From NCBI RefSeq assembly GCF_031128465.2, contig NZ_CP155618.1, forward strand, positions 3,338,501 through 3,402,500: a DNA stretch of 64,000 nt, in the 5' to 3' direction. Under the pieces are notes generated by a model. That model saw only the letters and a list, made by a program, of their open reading frames with translations. It was not told the origin of the DNA and ran no database searches. Shown here one piece after another: positions 18,102 through 27,926 of this stretch; positions within the stretch are counted from its first letter, which is position 1; each line of letters begins with the position of its first letter. Origin of the DNA: Mariniflexile litorale. Its GTDB lineage: Bacteria > Bacteroidota > Bacteroidia > Flavobacteriales > Flavobacteriaceae. Made by a program: the position numbers and the translations under genes.

Positions 18102-19295
18102 ATGCCAGGATTTGAATTATTTGGAGATTTAGAAAAAAAAGAAGTAAACGACGTTTTAGAAAATGGCGTCCTAATGCGTTATGGTTTTGATGGCATGCGT
18201 AATGGCCATTGGAAAGCCAAAGAATTAGAGAAAGCATTAGAATCCACATTTCAAGTAAATCATGCACAATTAGTATCCAGTGGTACAGCAGCGATATCGG
18301 TAGCTTTAGCAGCAGCAGGCGTTGGAGCAGGCGATGAGGTTATTTTACCAACATTTACTTTTGTTGCCAGTTTTGAAGCTGTTATGATGCTCGGTGCCAT
18401 ACCTATTTTGGTAGATATAGATGACACTTTAACACTCAGTCCTAAAGCAGTAGAAAGTGCCGTTACCCAAAAAACAAAAGCAGTTATGGTCGTGCATATG
18501 TGTGGTAGCATGGGGCATATAGATGCACTTAAAGACATTTGTAATAAGCATAATTTATTATTGATAGAGGATGCTTGTCAAGCCATTGGAGCTACCTATA
18601 AAAGCAAACCGCTTGGAAGTATTGGTGATTTAGGGTGTTTTTCGTTCGATTTTGTTAAAACCATCACCTGTGGAGAAGGCGGAGCAGTAATAACAAACAA
18701 TGATGGTTATTATCTCAATTCCGATCATTACAGTGATCACGGTCATGACCATGCTGGAAACGACAGAGGCGCAGAAGCACATCCGCTTTTAGGGTATAAC
18801 TTCCGTATTTCAGAGCTTCATGCAGCGGTTGGTTTAGCACAAATAAAACGTTTGCCCGAAATTTTAAAAATTCAAAAATTAAATTATACGATTTTAAGAG
18901 AGGCTCTATCTCAAATACCCACAGTAAGTTTTAGAACCGTACCCGAAGGAGGTGAAGAAAACTATAGTTTTTTAAACTTCTTTTTACCTGATTTAGAAAG
19001 GTCATTAAAAGTTTCAGAAGCATTTAAAACCCAAGGTGTAGATGCTTGTTTTCAGTATTATAATAACAATTGGCATTACATTCGTAAATGGAATCATTTA
19101 AAGGAATTAAAATCATTATATCCCATTCCAGCAGAAGTAAAAACAGGATTAGAGTATCTTAAAACTAAAGAATTTCCTCAATCAGACCATTATATTGGTA
19201 GAAATATTTCATGCTTAATAAAATTATCTTGGACAGAAGCCGAGGTAAAAGCCAGAGCTTCTAAAATGGTTGAAATTATTAAGTCTGTTTTATAA
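18102..19295 (+). CDS. kdnA: DegT/DnrJ-family aminotransferase, KdnA-like (Kdo8N synthesis)
   Basis: A 397-residue PLP-dependent sugar aminotransferase with LVSSGTAAISVAL (PLP phosphate site), EDACQAIGATY, and the PLP-binding Lys186 in SFDFVKTITCGEGGA. It starts MPGFELFG and contains YSDHGHDHAGNDRGAEAHP and LIKLSWTEAEV, features I recognise from KdnA of Shewanella, which aminates the 8-position of oxidised Kdo to make 8-amino-Kdo for LPS. The usual partner, the alcohol dehydrogenase KdnB, is not in this window, so the specific assignment is less certain than the family. Confidence 0.7.
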   Translation: MPGFELFGDLEKKEVNDVLENGVLMRYGFDGMRNGHWKAKELEKALESTFQVNHAQLVSSGTAAISVALAAAGVGAGDEVILPTFTFVASFEAVMMLGAIPILVDIDDTLTLSPKAVESAVTQKTKAVMVVHMCGSMGHIDALKDICNKHNLLLIEDACQAIGATYKSKPLGSIGDLGCFSFDFVKTITCGEGGAVITNNDGYYLNSDHYSDHGHDHAGNDRGAEAHPLLGYNFRISELHAAVGLAQIKRLPEILKIQKLNYTILREALSQIPTVSFRTVPEGGEENYSFLNFFLPDLERSLKVSEAFKTQGVDACFQYYNNNWHYIRKWNHLKELKSLYPIPAEVKTGLEYLKTKEFPQSDHYIGRNISCLIKLSWTEAEVKARASKMVEIIKSVL

Positions 19296-19320
19296 AAATT
19301 CCTATCAAAACTTAAATTAT

Positions 19321-22300
19321 ATGAAAAATAAATTACTCGTTTTTTTTGTTCTTGTTTGTAATATTGCTCAGGTTTTTTCACAAAATAAACAGGATAAATT
19401 TTGGGAAGCACTTCTTAAAAACGATAGAGTTTTAGCTGATAAAATTCTAAAATCAGAAAAAAATAACGACTTAGAGTTTCTAATTACAAATGAAATTTTG
19501 CGAGAAGAAATGGGGAAATTTGTTGAGCATCCCGTATTTACGGAAGCATTTTTACAACAACCTGATTTTGAATATTATTTATATGCGTTATGGAACGAAT
19601 CGTATGTGTTTGATGTTTATTTAGAAACTGGTTTTGATAAGAGAAATAAGGATGTATTAGAAGCAGTGTCTCAAAGTACTATTAAAAATCAAGATATAAA
19701 AGATGCTCTTAGTTATTTAAATTCTGTTGTAAGTAGAGAGAATAATGCATGGGATAAATATTTTGCTTTAAATGATTCTATTCCATCTATTAAAGATTGG
19801 CAATATTGTGGTGTGTTTGAAAATTTAAATGAAAGTGGTTTAGATAGGTATTATGAGCCCGAATCTAAAGCCTATTCAAAAACACCTTTTGATGCTAAAA
19901 GCAACGGACTTGTTAATTGGTATACATCAAAAAGCACCAAAGAAGCGTATCAATTTTTCACTAATCATGAGTCTTATGGCGCTGGGGTAAATTATGCACA
20001 AACATTTTTATCGGCTAAAGAAGAACAACGTGCTATTATTAGAATAGGTAGTGGATCGTCCTTTAAACTATGGCTTAATGATGTTTTAATTTATCAAAAC
20101 AATGAAGATGTTTCTACCGATTTGAATGCTTATAAAGTTCTAGTAACAATTCCTAAAGGTGAAAATAGATTACTTTTAAAACTAGCTGAAAGTGGTTACG
20201 GTAGTTATTTTATAACAAGTATTTTAAATGAAGATGGTAGCCCAAATGCAAATTTATCATATAGTTCAGAATTTAAGCCTTATAATGCGTCAACTTTAAA
20301 TCAAATAAATCCGGAAGTAATTGATAATACTTTTGAAGTGTATTTCAAGAATAAAGTAAAAGAAAATCCAAACAATTTCTTTTATAGTTACTGTTTAGCA
20401 AACACCTATTTAAGAAATTCAAAATATGAGGAAGCAAAAAATGTTTTGAAACCATTTTATACGAAGTATCCTAAAAGTTCTTTAATAAGAAAAATACTCA
20501 TTCAAGCCTATTTGTTTGAAGGAGATAATACATCATTTAATGAATTAAAAAAGAATATAGAGCTAGATGATCCCGATTATTATTTACCTCTTGTATATAA
20601 AATTATAGAGTTTAGCGACTTAAATAGAATGACCGTTGCTGAATTAAAAATATTTTTAGAAAAGTTTAAAAAATCTGTAGATAACAAAATGCTTGTTCAC
20701 ATGTCCGATTTCATATATAACGCCAGAAAAGAAGACATGAAGGCTTTAAGAGAAAATTTGGACGATTTGTTTAAGGTTTCTAAAAACAATGTGAAAATGT
20801 TATTGCGTTGTGCTCCTTTATACGGATCATTATTAAATGAAGATGAAAAGACTATTAAACTTTTAGAAGAAATAAACACTAATTATTTTAGTTATTCAGG
20901 CATCACAACATTATCCAGCTATTATGCTAATAGGAAAGAAAAAGATAAATCGTTAAAAATTATTTCAAAAGATTTAAATAACTTTTCTTCAGATAATACT
21001 TATATCATTCCAATAATTGAAAAATTACATAATTACCAAAATTATAAAGAGTCTATAGACTACATAAATATGGGGCTTGAAAATTATCCCTATTCATTTA
21101 AATTGCTTGAGTTAAAAGGAGATGCACTTCTTAAGTTAAATGATGAAAAAAATGCTTTAGCGTCATTTGAAAAATCATTAAAGCACGATAGCGGTAATAG
21201 TCAACTAAGAAAGAAAATTAAAGATTTAAAAAGTGAAACAAATGTTTTAAATGATATTTCTTTTACTGATGTCTATAAGTTTATTGGATTAAATAGAGGG
21301 AAAACCTTAACTAATAATTATGGTTATAATATTTTAAATGATGATTCTAATATAGAGTTGTTTAATGAAGGAGGAGGGAAGTATCGTTTTATTATCCTTT
21401 ACGAGGTTACTTCTAATAACGGTATAGAGTTTTTTAAAGAGTATAATTTAGACCTTTCGGGCAGTTATCATATTGTAAAATCAGAAATAGTTAAACCAGA
21501 TGGTAGCATTGTACCTGCAGATAAAAGTGGTTCAAATCTGGTATTCAAAGGGTTGGCCGTTGGTGATGTTATCTATATCGATTATGAAGGATCGTTTTTG
21601 AGTTCAGGACGTTTTTATAAAGATTATACAGATAGTTTTATGTTCGATTCGTTTCATCCTACATTAAAATCTTCATTAAAAATTATAACACCAAAGAATC
21701 ATAAACTCTTTTATAAAACTATTAATGGTGCATTAGAACCAAAAATTTCTAAGTTAGAAAATTATGACTTGTATGAATGGAAAGTAGAGAATTTACCAGA
21801 AATACCACAAGAAGAATATTATATGCCAAGTACAGTAGATGTTGCAAAATACTTACATATAAGTACCATCTCTAATTGGAATGATATATCCATGTGGTAT
21901 TCAGATTTGGTAAGGTCTAGTGTTGAAGTAGACACAAGGGTTAAGGATGTTTTTAACACTTTATTTCCTAAGGGCTACAAGCACTTAAAAGAAGAAGAAA
22001 AAGCTAAAATTATTTATAACTATATAAAAAATAATTTCACATATAGTTATGTAAGTTTTAGACAAAGTGGTTATGTGCCTCAAAAACCATCTAAAACCAT
22101 TAAAACAAGTTTAGGTGATTGTAAAGATTTTTCAACCTTATATGTAACCTTGGCAAATATGGCAGAGCTTAAAGCAAATTTGGTACTTGTTTTAACTTCA
22201 GATTATGGTAGAAATGAAATCGTTTTACCAAATACAGATTTTAATCATTGTATTGCCAAAGTTGAAATTGATGGTAAGGAACAGTTTTTAGAGCTCACTA

Positions 22301-23070
22301 ATAAATATTTGCCCTTTAAATCGTTACCAACATCATTAAGAGGGGCAACAGCTTTAGAAATTCCATTTCATTCAGACACCACTATAAAATATGATTTATT
22401 TAAGTTAGATAATGTATTGAGAGATTCATCTGTATTTACAAATGATGTTAAAATTAAAGTGAATAATGATAAAGTAACCATGTCCATTGATACTAAATTT
22501 ACGGGACATATAAATTCATACTATGCCAGTATTTTAGAAGAACCTAATCCTGAGGTAGTTAAAAAATCTGTTTATGACGATTTAAATAACCAGATTGAAG
22601 ATGATTTTGTTTTAGATGAATTAATTAACATTGAAAGAATAGACGATGATAATGCTATTAAATATACAGCCAACATCACTTTAGATAAAAAACCAAGTAA
22701 AATTGGTTCTATCAATATCTTTCAATTACCTGTGGTTTCTCATCCATATACTAGTGATATTATAAGTTTTGAAAAGCGACACTATCCTATTGAATATATT
22801 CAATATGAAAATCTTGATGAATATTTTAATACCTATAATTTATTCATAGATGAAGGCATGAGCTTTACAGAAATTCCAAAAAATCAAAAACTAACCTTTA
22901 AAGATCATCTATACGAAATAGTATATACTAAAGTAGAAGAAAATCATTTACAAATAAACATGCATGCAAAACCATCATTAGAAAACATTTCTGTAGAGGA
23001 ATATGAAGCTTTTAAAGTATATGTAAAATCTATTTTAGAAGCAGAAAAAGAGTTTATTGGCTATAAATAA
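19321..23070 (+). CDS. Secreted DUF3857 / transglutaminase-like protein with TPR region
   Basis: A protein of 1249 residues counted from ATG 19321, chosen because a signal peptide (MKNKLLVFFVLVCNIAQVFSQ) follows; an in-frame ATG at 19270 lies inside the previous gene. Order: unknown N-terminal part with a beta-rich segment, TPR-like helices (about 360-640), a DUF3857 domain (FKEYNLDLSGSYHIVKSEIV, about 700-790), and a transglutaminase core with Cys934 in GDCKDFSTLY and His in DFNHCIAKV. The usual Asp position reads LELTNKY, so the third catalytic residue is uncertain. Proteins of this type are large periplasmic or surface proteins of unknown role in Bacteroidota. It lies between the aminotransferase gene and a broken copy of its 3' end. 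Confidence 0.85.
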   Translation: MKNKLLVFFVLVCNIAQVFSQNKQDKFWEALLKNDRVLADKILKSEKNNDLEFLITNEILREEMGKFVEHPVFTEAFLQQPDFEYYLYALWNESYVFDVYLETGFDKRNKDVLEAVSQSTIKNQDIKDALSYLNSVVSRENNAWDKYFALNDSIPSIKDWQYCGVFENLNESGLDRYYEPESKAYSKTPFDAKSNGLVNWYTSKSTKEAYQFFTNHESYGAGVNYAQTFLSAKEEQRAIIRIGSGSSFKLWLNDVLIYQNNEDVSTDLNAYKVLVTIPKGENRLLLKLAESGYGSYFITSILNEDGSPNANLSYSSEFKPYNASTLNQINPEVIDNTFEVYFKNKVKENPNNFFYSYCLANTYLRNSKYEEAKNVLKPFYTKYPKSSLIRKILIQAYLFEGDNTSFNELKKNIELDDPDYYLPLVYKIIEFSDLNRMTVAELKIFLEKFKKSVDNKMLVHMSDFIYNARKEDMKALRENLDDLFKVSKNNVKMLLRCAPLYGSLLNEDEKTIKLLEEINTNYFSYSGITTLSSYYANRKEKDKSLKIISKDLNNFSSDNTYIIPIIEKLHNYQNYKESIDYINMGLENYPYSFKLLELKGDALLKLNDEKNALASFEKSLKHDSGNSQLRKKIKDLKSETNVLNDISFTDVYKFIGLNRGKTLTNNYGYNILNDDSNIELFNEGGGKYRFIILYEVTSNNGIEFFKEYNLDLSGSYHIVKSEIVKPDGSIVPADKSGSNLVFKGLAVGDVIYIDYEGSFLSSGRFYKDYTDSFMFDSFHPTLKSSLKIITPKNHKLFYKTINGALEPKISKLENYDLYEWKVENLPEIPQEEYYMPSTVDVAKYLHISTISNWNDISMWYSDLVRSSVEVDTRVKDVFNTLFPKGYKHLKEEEKAKIIYNYIKNNFTYSYVSFRQSGYVPQKPSKTIKTSLGDCKDFSTLYVTLANMAELKANLVLVLTSDYGRNEIVLPNTDFNHCIAKVEIDGKEQFLELTNKYLPFKSLPTSLRGATALEIPFHSDTTIKYDLFKLDNVLRDSSVFTNDVKIKVNNDKVTMSIDTKFTGHINSYYASILEEPNPEVVKKSVYDDLNNQIEDDFVLDELINIERIDDDNAIKYTANITLDKKPSKIGSINIFQLPVVSHPYTSDIISFEKRHYPIEYIQYENLDEYFNTYNLFIDEGMSFTEIPKNQKLTFKDHLYEIVYTKVEENHLQINMHAKPSLENISVEEYEAFKVYVKSILEAEKEFIGYK

Positions 23071-23077
23071 CAAGGTT

Positions 23078-23366
23078 TTAATAGTATTTAAAACCCAAGA
23101 TATAGATGCTTGCTTTCAGTATTATAATAACAATGGGCATTATATACGTAAATGGAATCATTTAAAAAAAATCATTATTTCCCATTTTAGCCGAAGTTAA
23201 AACGGGGTTAGAGTATCTTAAAACTAGGAATTTCCTCCAGTCAACTCATTATATTGGTAGAAACATTTCTTATTTAATAAAATTATCTGAGACAGAAGAA
23301 CAGGAAAAAGAACGCGCACATAAAATAGTACATGCAACAAAGAGTATTCTTTTAACCTCTCATTAA
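23078..23366 (+). pseudogene. Decayed duplicate of the 3' end of the KdnA-like aminotransferase gene
   Basis: This stretch aligns with 19018-19295: both share AAAACCCAAG, GATGCTTG(T/C)TTTCAGTATT, AAATGGAATCATTTAAA, TTAGAGTATCTTAAAACTA and CATTATATTGGTAGAAA. Small deletions and substitutions break the frame, and the last 60 bases are more diverged. No start or N-terminal part is present. It shows that the DUF3857 gene sits between two copies of the aminotransferase 3' end. Confidence 0.85.
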
Positions 23367-23374
23367 TAATTAAG

Positions 23375-23415
23375 CTATAATTCATGTAACGAACTATTTG
23401 TTACATGAATTATAG
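23375..23415. repeat. 16-bp inverted repeat upstream of the hybrid kinase
   Basis: Arms CTATAATTCATGTAAC and GTTACATGAATTATAG are perfectly complementary around a 9-base loop. There is no immediate T-run (TTTTTT comes about 15 bases later), so it may be a regulator site or a weak terminator of the preceding unit. Confidence 0.6.
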
Positions 23416-23450
23416 TTATAATCATCGGTTTTTTATATAATTGCTTATTT

Positions 23451-23470
23451 TTATATGAATATTCATATAA
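23451..23470. promoter_or_regulatory. Perfect 20-bp palindrome before the hybrid kinase start
   Basis: TTATATGAATATTCATATAA is its own reverse complement, 14 bp before the ATG of the hybrid kinase. It is followed by three TGATA repeats leading into the start codon. A dimeric regulator site is likely; the binding protein is unknown. Confidence 0.5.
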
Positions 23471-23484
23471 TGATATGATATGAT

Positions 23485-26286
23485 ATGAAATTACACCTCT
23501 TACTTGTTTTTGGATTTATAACTACTATTTCATTTTGCCAAAAACAGAACAATGAACACTTTTTGTCACCATTAATAATTGAAAAACTTGATGAGTTTTA
23601 TGAATTACAGGATTATGTACAGTATTATATAGATAAAAACCGCTCTCTTTCATTTGAAGAGGTAAAAAATAAAAAATTTAGTTCTGGAGAATTTCCAGTT
23701 AATTTAAACCATAGCTATTGGTTTAAATTTAAGCTTAAACCTAATAAAGAGGCTGATTTTCTATTAGTGTGTCCAGCTATGTCAGATCTTCTAACTATTT
23801 ATGTGCCTCAGATTAATAGTAAGAATTATCGAGCAGTTGAATTGGGTCAATTAAAAAAAGGGACTACGATACACATTGATATTGCTGAAGCATCTGTATT
23901 GAGTAATGATTACAAATCCATAGATTTTTCAAGACCTTTTTATATAAAAAAAGAAGCAGTTACAGATTGGGGAGAAATATATTTTAAAAACCCCATGTTT
24001 GTTATATTAACAGATAATAAAGATTTTATTAAAGATTATATGGAAATATATAGTCTTTCTGATAAATTTCAGGTTTACAGTATAATAATATTTATGTCTT
24101 TTGTTTTTTTTCTTGTAAACTTTCTTGTTTCTAAAGATAAAAATTATCTTAATTACAGTTTATATTTATTAACTACAGTCTTAATATTCATATTTAGAAT
24201 TCCTTACGTATTCAATTTCTTTAATAGTATTGAGCCAAAACTATTTCATTACATCAGAGTTTTTAGTATTGCATTTGCTTCTGGTTTTTATTTTTACTTC
24301 GTGGTTTCCTTTCTAAATTTTAAACAGCATTTTTCCAAACTATATAAATGGTCTATAATTACCCTTAAAGGGATCTGCTTATTTACTGCTTTATATATTA
24401 TTCTAATAATTGTATTTCCATTTTTTCCTTATAAGGTTTTAGTAATGAATATTTTTAAGGTAAGTTTTACTTTAATATCATTGTATATTTTTATTTTTCT
24501 TCTCTTTAAAAAAGGTGATAAAATATATAAAGCGGTATTAATTAGTAGCTTATTATTAATATTAGGAAATTTTCTAAGTATAGTAACCAATTCCTCGTTC
24601 TTTTTTTTGAATACAGTTTTAATTGAGATAATTATTTTTACAGCAATTGTAAGCTATAATAATAAGATAAATTCCAAAAAACGCTTTGAAAATAAACTTT
24701 TGTTAGAGCAAGAGCAAATTAATAGCCAAAATTTGATAGAAATAAATGAAGTGAAATCGAAATTTTTCGCGAATATATCTCATGAATTCCGAACCCCACT
24801 AACCTTAATATCTAATCCAATTGATGAAATTATAGAAGATGAAACAATTTCAGAAGAGAAACGCCAAAAATTTATTATGGCTAAGCGTAATTCGGATAGA
24901 CTTTTATCATTAGTTAATCAATTATTAGACCTTTCGAAAATAGATGCAGGCCAATTAAAACTTCATATTCAAAAAGGAAACATTCAAGATCTTATTTCTG
25001 GACTTGCAGAATCTTTTAATTATTCAGCAGAACAAAACACTATTGATTACGATGTGAATATTGAAAAAAAGGATGAAGAATCATGGTTTGATAAAGATGC
25101 TGTGGAAAAAATAACAGTTAATTTAATTTCAAATGCTATTAAATACACTCCAAAAAATGGTTCTATAATATGCAAATCATTTATAAAAAATGATAAATTG
25201 TACTTTAGTGTAAAGAATACTGGTACAGGCTTAACGAAAATTGAAATTGAGAATATCTTTATCCGTTTTTACCAAACCGATGAGCAAAATCAAGGCACAG
25301 GGGTCGGTTTAGCATTGGTAAAAGAATTAGTAGAACTTCATAAAGGAACTATTAAAGTGGAGAGTAATGCTCATGATTGGATTGACTTTTTGGTAATACT
25401 TCCAGTAGATAAAGAAAGTTTTAAAAATGAAATGTTCATTGATTCCACAAAAATAGACTCAACTTATAAAGTGCCTAATTTTGAGAAAGCTCTAGAAATT
25501 GATGATGTTTTTGAAAATAATGATAAACCAATTCTCTTACTAGTTGAAGATAATAATGATATAAGAACACTTCTTAAACAAACCTTTGAAGCTGATTTTA
25601 ACATTTTGACAGCTGAAAATGGGCAACTGGGTATTGATTTAGCTTTGGAGCGAGTACCAGATATTATAATTTCAGATATTATGATGCCTGTAAAAGACGG
25701 TGTAACATTAACCAAAGTGTTAAAAAAAAATGAGCTTACAAACCATATTCCAATTATATTATTAACAGCAAAAGCAGGAGAAATAAACGAAATAAAAGGG
25801 ATAGAAGTTGGTGCAGACGATTATATAACAAAACCATTTAATTCTAAACTTTTAAAAACGAAAGCCTTTAATCTATTAGAAATAAGGCGTAAGCTTCAAA
25901 GCAAGTATAGACAAGAAATAATATTGACCCCCAAAGATGTTGCTATTCCTAATTTAGACGAACAATTTTTAAATAAAGTACAGCAAGTGCTTGAAGTTAA
26001 ACTTACCGAATCGTGCTTTAGTGTAGAAGATTTTAGTAAATCAGTAGGAGTGAGTCGTATGCAACTACATAGAAAAATTAAAGCACTTACAGGTTTATCA
26101 GCTTCAGAATTTGTAAGGTCACAACGTTTAAAACTAGCAGCTGAATTATTAAAAACTTCCAATATTAATATCTCTCAAGTTGGTTATTCGGTTGGATTTA
26201 ATGACCATTCCTATTTTGCAAAATGTTTTAAAGAGACTTTTAATTGTACACCAACAGCATATGCTACAAAGCATGATGGAAAATAA
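23485..26286 (+). CDS. Hybrid two-component regulator: 7TM-DISM sensor, kinase, receiver, AraC DNA-binding
   Basis: A 933-residue one-protein two-component system. A signal peptide (residues 1-18) leads to an extracellular beta-rich sensor (about 20-190), then seven predicted membrane helices of 7TM-DISM type (about 195-395). Next come HisKA with His433 in ISHEFRTPLT, HATPase with NLISNAIKY and GTGVGLALVKEL, a receiver with LVEDNND and phosphoacceptor Asp731, and a C-terminal AraC helix-turn-helix pair (about 835-930). It senses an outside or membrane signal and controls transcription directly. The same-strand lipoprotein cluster 0.6 kb downstream is the likeliest target, inferred from position. 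Confidence 0.92.
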   Translation: MKLHLLLVFGFITTISFCQKQNNEHFLSPLIIEKLDEFYELQDYVQYYIDKNRSLSFEEVKNKKFSSGEFPVNLNHSYWFKFKLKPNKEADFLLVCPAMSDLLTIYVPQINSKNYRAVELGQLKKGTTIHIDIAEASVLSNDYKSIDFSRPFYIKKEAVTDWGEIYFKNPMFVILTDNKDFIKDYMEIYSLSDKFQVYSIIIFMSFVFFLVNFLVSKDKNYLNYSLYLLTTVLIFIFRIPYVFNFFNSIEPKLFHYIRVFSIAFASGFYFYFVVSFLNFKQHFSKLYKWSIITLKGICLFTALYIILIIVFPFFPYKVLVMNIFKVSFTLISLYIFIFLLFKKGDKIYKAVLISSLLLILGNFLSIVTNSSFFFLNTVLIEIIIFTAIVSYNNKINSKKRFENKLLLEQEQINSQNLIEINEVKSKFFANISHEFRTPLTLISNPIDEIIEDETISEEKRQKFIMAKRNSDRLLSLVNQLLDLSKIDAGQLKLHIQKGNIQDLISGLAESFNYSAEQNTIDYDVNIEKKDEESWFDKDAVEKITVNLISNAIKYTPKNGSIICKSFIKNDKLYFSVKNTGTGLTKIEIENIFIRFYQTDEQNQGTGVGLALVKELVELHKGTIKVESNAHDWIDFLVILPVDKESFKNEMFIDSTKIDSTYKVPNFEKALEIDDVFENNDKPILLLVEDNNDIRTLLKQTFEADFNILTAENGQLGIDLALERVPDIIISDIMMPVKDGVTLTKVLKKNELTNHIPIILLTAKAGEINEIKGIEVGADDYITKPFNSKLLKTKAFNLLEIRRKLQSKYRQEIILTPKDVAIPNLDEQFLNKVQQVLEVKLTESCFSVEDFSKSVGVSRMQLHRKIKALTGLSASEFVRSQRLKLAAELLKTSNINISQVGYSVGFNDHSYFAKCFKETFNCTPTAYATKHDGK

Positions 26287-26535
26287 TATCTACACATCTA
26301 TTTAATACCATTCACTTCTTAAAAATAACGTTTTTTATTTCTAACTTTTTGGGGTTTGTTATACTATAATTAGAGTTTTTTTTTAATTATTAGTTAAAAT
26401 ACAGTCTTCCTAAGTCCTTACTATTACTTGCTTGTTACATAATTCATAGCTATTGTTACGTACGTTATAAACAATTATTTGTAACACGTTTACATTTGGA
26501 AAAATTAATAGCAATGGTGTTTACTTAATTAATAA
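26287..26535. other. Intergenic region with candidate regulator sites before the lipoprotein cluster
   Basis: No gene is visible. It contains TTGTTACATAATTCATAG (26432-26449), similar to the GTTACATGAATTATAG arm upstream of the hybrid kinase. A TGTTAC (26454-26459) and GTAACA (26481-26486) inverted pair follows. TACATTTG at 26491-26498 matches a -7 box and could begin the cluster transcript. Confidence 0.4.
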
Positions 26536-26688
26536 GTGATTGAAAAAAATAAAACTTTTAAGGGAGAAATAGAATCACTTCCACGGCATAATATATATCT
26601 AAATGTTAATCATTTAGAAAAAGGAGTGTACACTTTAATAATTCTTTATAAAAATAAAGTGATTAAAAAAATAAACTTTAATAAGTAA
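26536..26688 (+). pseudogene. Short frame with a beta-strand tail, probably a gene remnant
   Basis: A 50-codon frame from GTG ends in IYLNVNHLEKGVYTLIILYK followed by NKVIKKINFNK. That pattern (strand, HLxKGxYxL, strand, Lys-rich end) resembles the last strands of a small beta-sandwich or a type IX secretion C-terminal domain. No signal peptide or upstream part exists, so it is probably a leftover 3' end, though a tiny gene cannot be excluded. Confidence 0.35.
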
Positions 26689-26880
26689 TCATCATGAAAT
26701 GGACTTATTCATTATACCATTTTTCAACTTTAATGCACAAACCAGTTTTAGGAAAGATTCCATGCATCGCTCTCAATGGGATAATAATATAGATGATGAG
26801 CAACATAATACTAAGTATCCCACATATAATAATGTAGGATCGTCTAACTATAAACATAATAATTACTTAAAAATAACCAT

Positions 26881-27900
26881 ATGAAAATTTTAATACTTAG
26901 TTTATATTCAGTAGTACTATTCTTAATTTTTACATCTTGTTCGAACGATGGTAACAAAAATAAAGATGATACGAAGGACTTTACATTATCTTTTAATGTA
27001 GAAACCAATCAAGACCAAATGGGAGACTTCTCTCATAATAAAATGGTTGTTTTTAATAATGAAGTCTGGTCCGTTGGTGGTTTAAACGATTATAATACAA
27101 GTACTAATAGTGATGTTTGGAAGAGCACGAATGGAGTAAACTGGGTGTCTGTAACTAGTGATGAATTTCCAAATAGAGTAGGACATACACTTACGGTTTT
27201 TGATAATAAAATGTGGGTAATAGGTGGCTTTACAGAAAATGACTCTGGCACCTATGAAGCATTAAGTGATGTATGGTACTCTTCAGATGGTGAAAATTGG
27301 ACTCTAGCTACCAACGACATTATTGGTACATCAACTATAGGATTCCATAGCACTATAGCTTTTGATAACAAATTATATCTTATTAAAGATGGTTATTACG
27401 AAAGTGCCCCAGGTTGTACCGTTTGGTCTTCTAGTGATGGAATGTCTTGGGCTAGAGAAACCGATAACGCATTCCCTTACAGAGATGATTTTAGTGTAAC
27501 TGTATTTAATAACGAAATTTATGTAACTGGTGGCAGTTGGGGGTCTAACTTTTTTAATGAAATATGGAAAAGTTCAGATGGGATAAACTGGACGCAAGTA
27601 AGTACCAGTGGTACTATTTTTTCGCCAAGAGCTAGTAACGCCTTTCTTGTTTACGAAAATAAACTGTGGGTTTTTGGAGGTAGAAACGGTAATGCAATAA
27701 TTACGGGGATGGGACTTTGGTATTCTAACAATGGTGAAGAATGGTTTAGATATGAGCCACTTCCAGCAGAGGATGGTCTTTATGACTTTGCTGCTTTAAA
27801 CTACAATAATGCGATTTGGGTTTTTGGAGGTTTACGTCAAGAACCAAGTTCCGTTATAGCAAATAGAGTAGGTACTATAAATACGATAACACAAGACTAA
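26881..27900 (+). CDS. Kelch-repeat-like lipoprotein
   Basis: A 339-residue lipoprotein with lipobox FTSC (Cys20). The body is made of about six Kelch-type blades: repeated motifs such as VFNNEVWSVGGL, VFDNKMWVIGGF, VFNNEIYVTGGS and VYENKLWVFGGR, each followed by a DVWxSxxGxxW strand. This predicts a surface or periplasmic beta-propeller that binds a ligand or protein; no enzyme signature is visible. It is first in a run of same-strand genes with short gaps, and it follows the hybrid regulator. Confidence 0.85.
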   Translation: MKILILSLYSVVLFLIFTSCSNDGNKNKDDTKDFTLSFNVETNQDQMGDFSHNKMVVFNNEVWSVGGLNDYNTSTNSDVWKSTNGVNWVSVTSDEFPNRVGHTLTVFDNKMWVIGGFTENDSGTYEALSDVWYSSDGENWTLATNDIIGTSTIGFHSTIAFDNKLYLIKDGYYESAPGCTVWSSSDGMSWARETDNAFPYRDDFSVTVFNNEIYVTGGSWGSNFFNEIWKSSDGINWTQVSTSGTIFSPRASNAFLVYENKLWVFGGRNGNAIITGMGLWYSNNGEEWFRYEPLPAEDGLYDFAALNYNNAIWVFGGLRQEPSSVIANRVGTINTITQD

Positions 27901-27926
27901 TACAACAATATAAAATCTTACTATGT

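Noticed and set aside
26699-26884. 61-codon frame just before the Kelch-like lipoprotein
   Set aside because: It has no signal peptide or recognised pattern, is Asn/Tyr-rich as expected of AT-rich noncoding DNA, and overlaps the next start.
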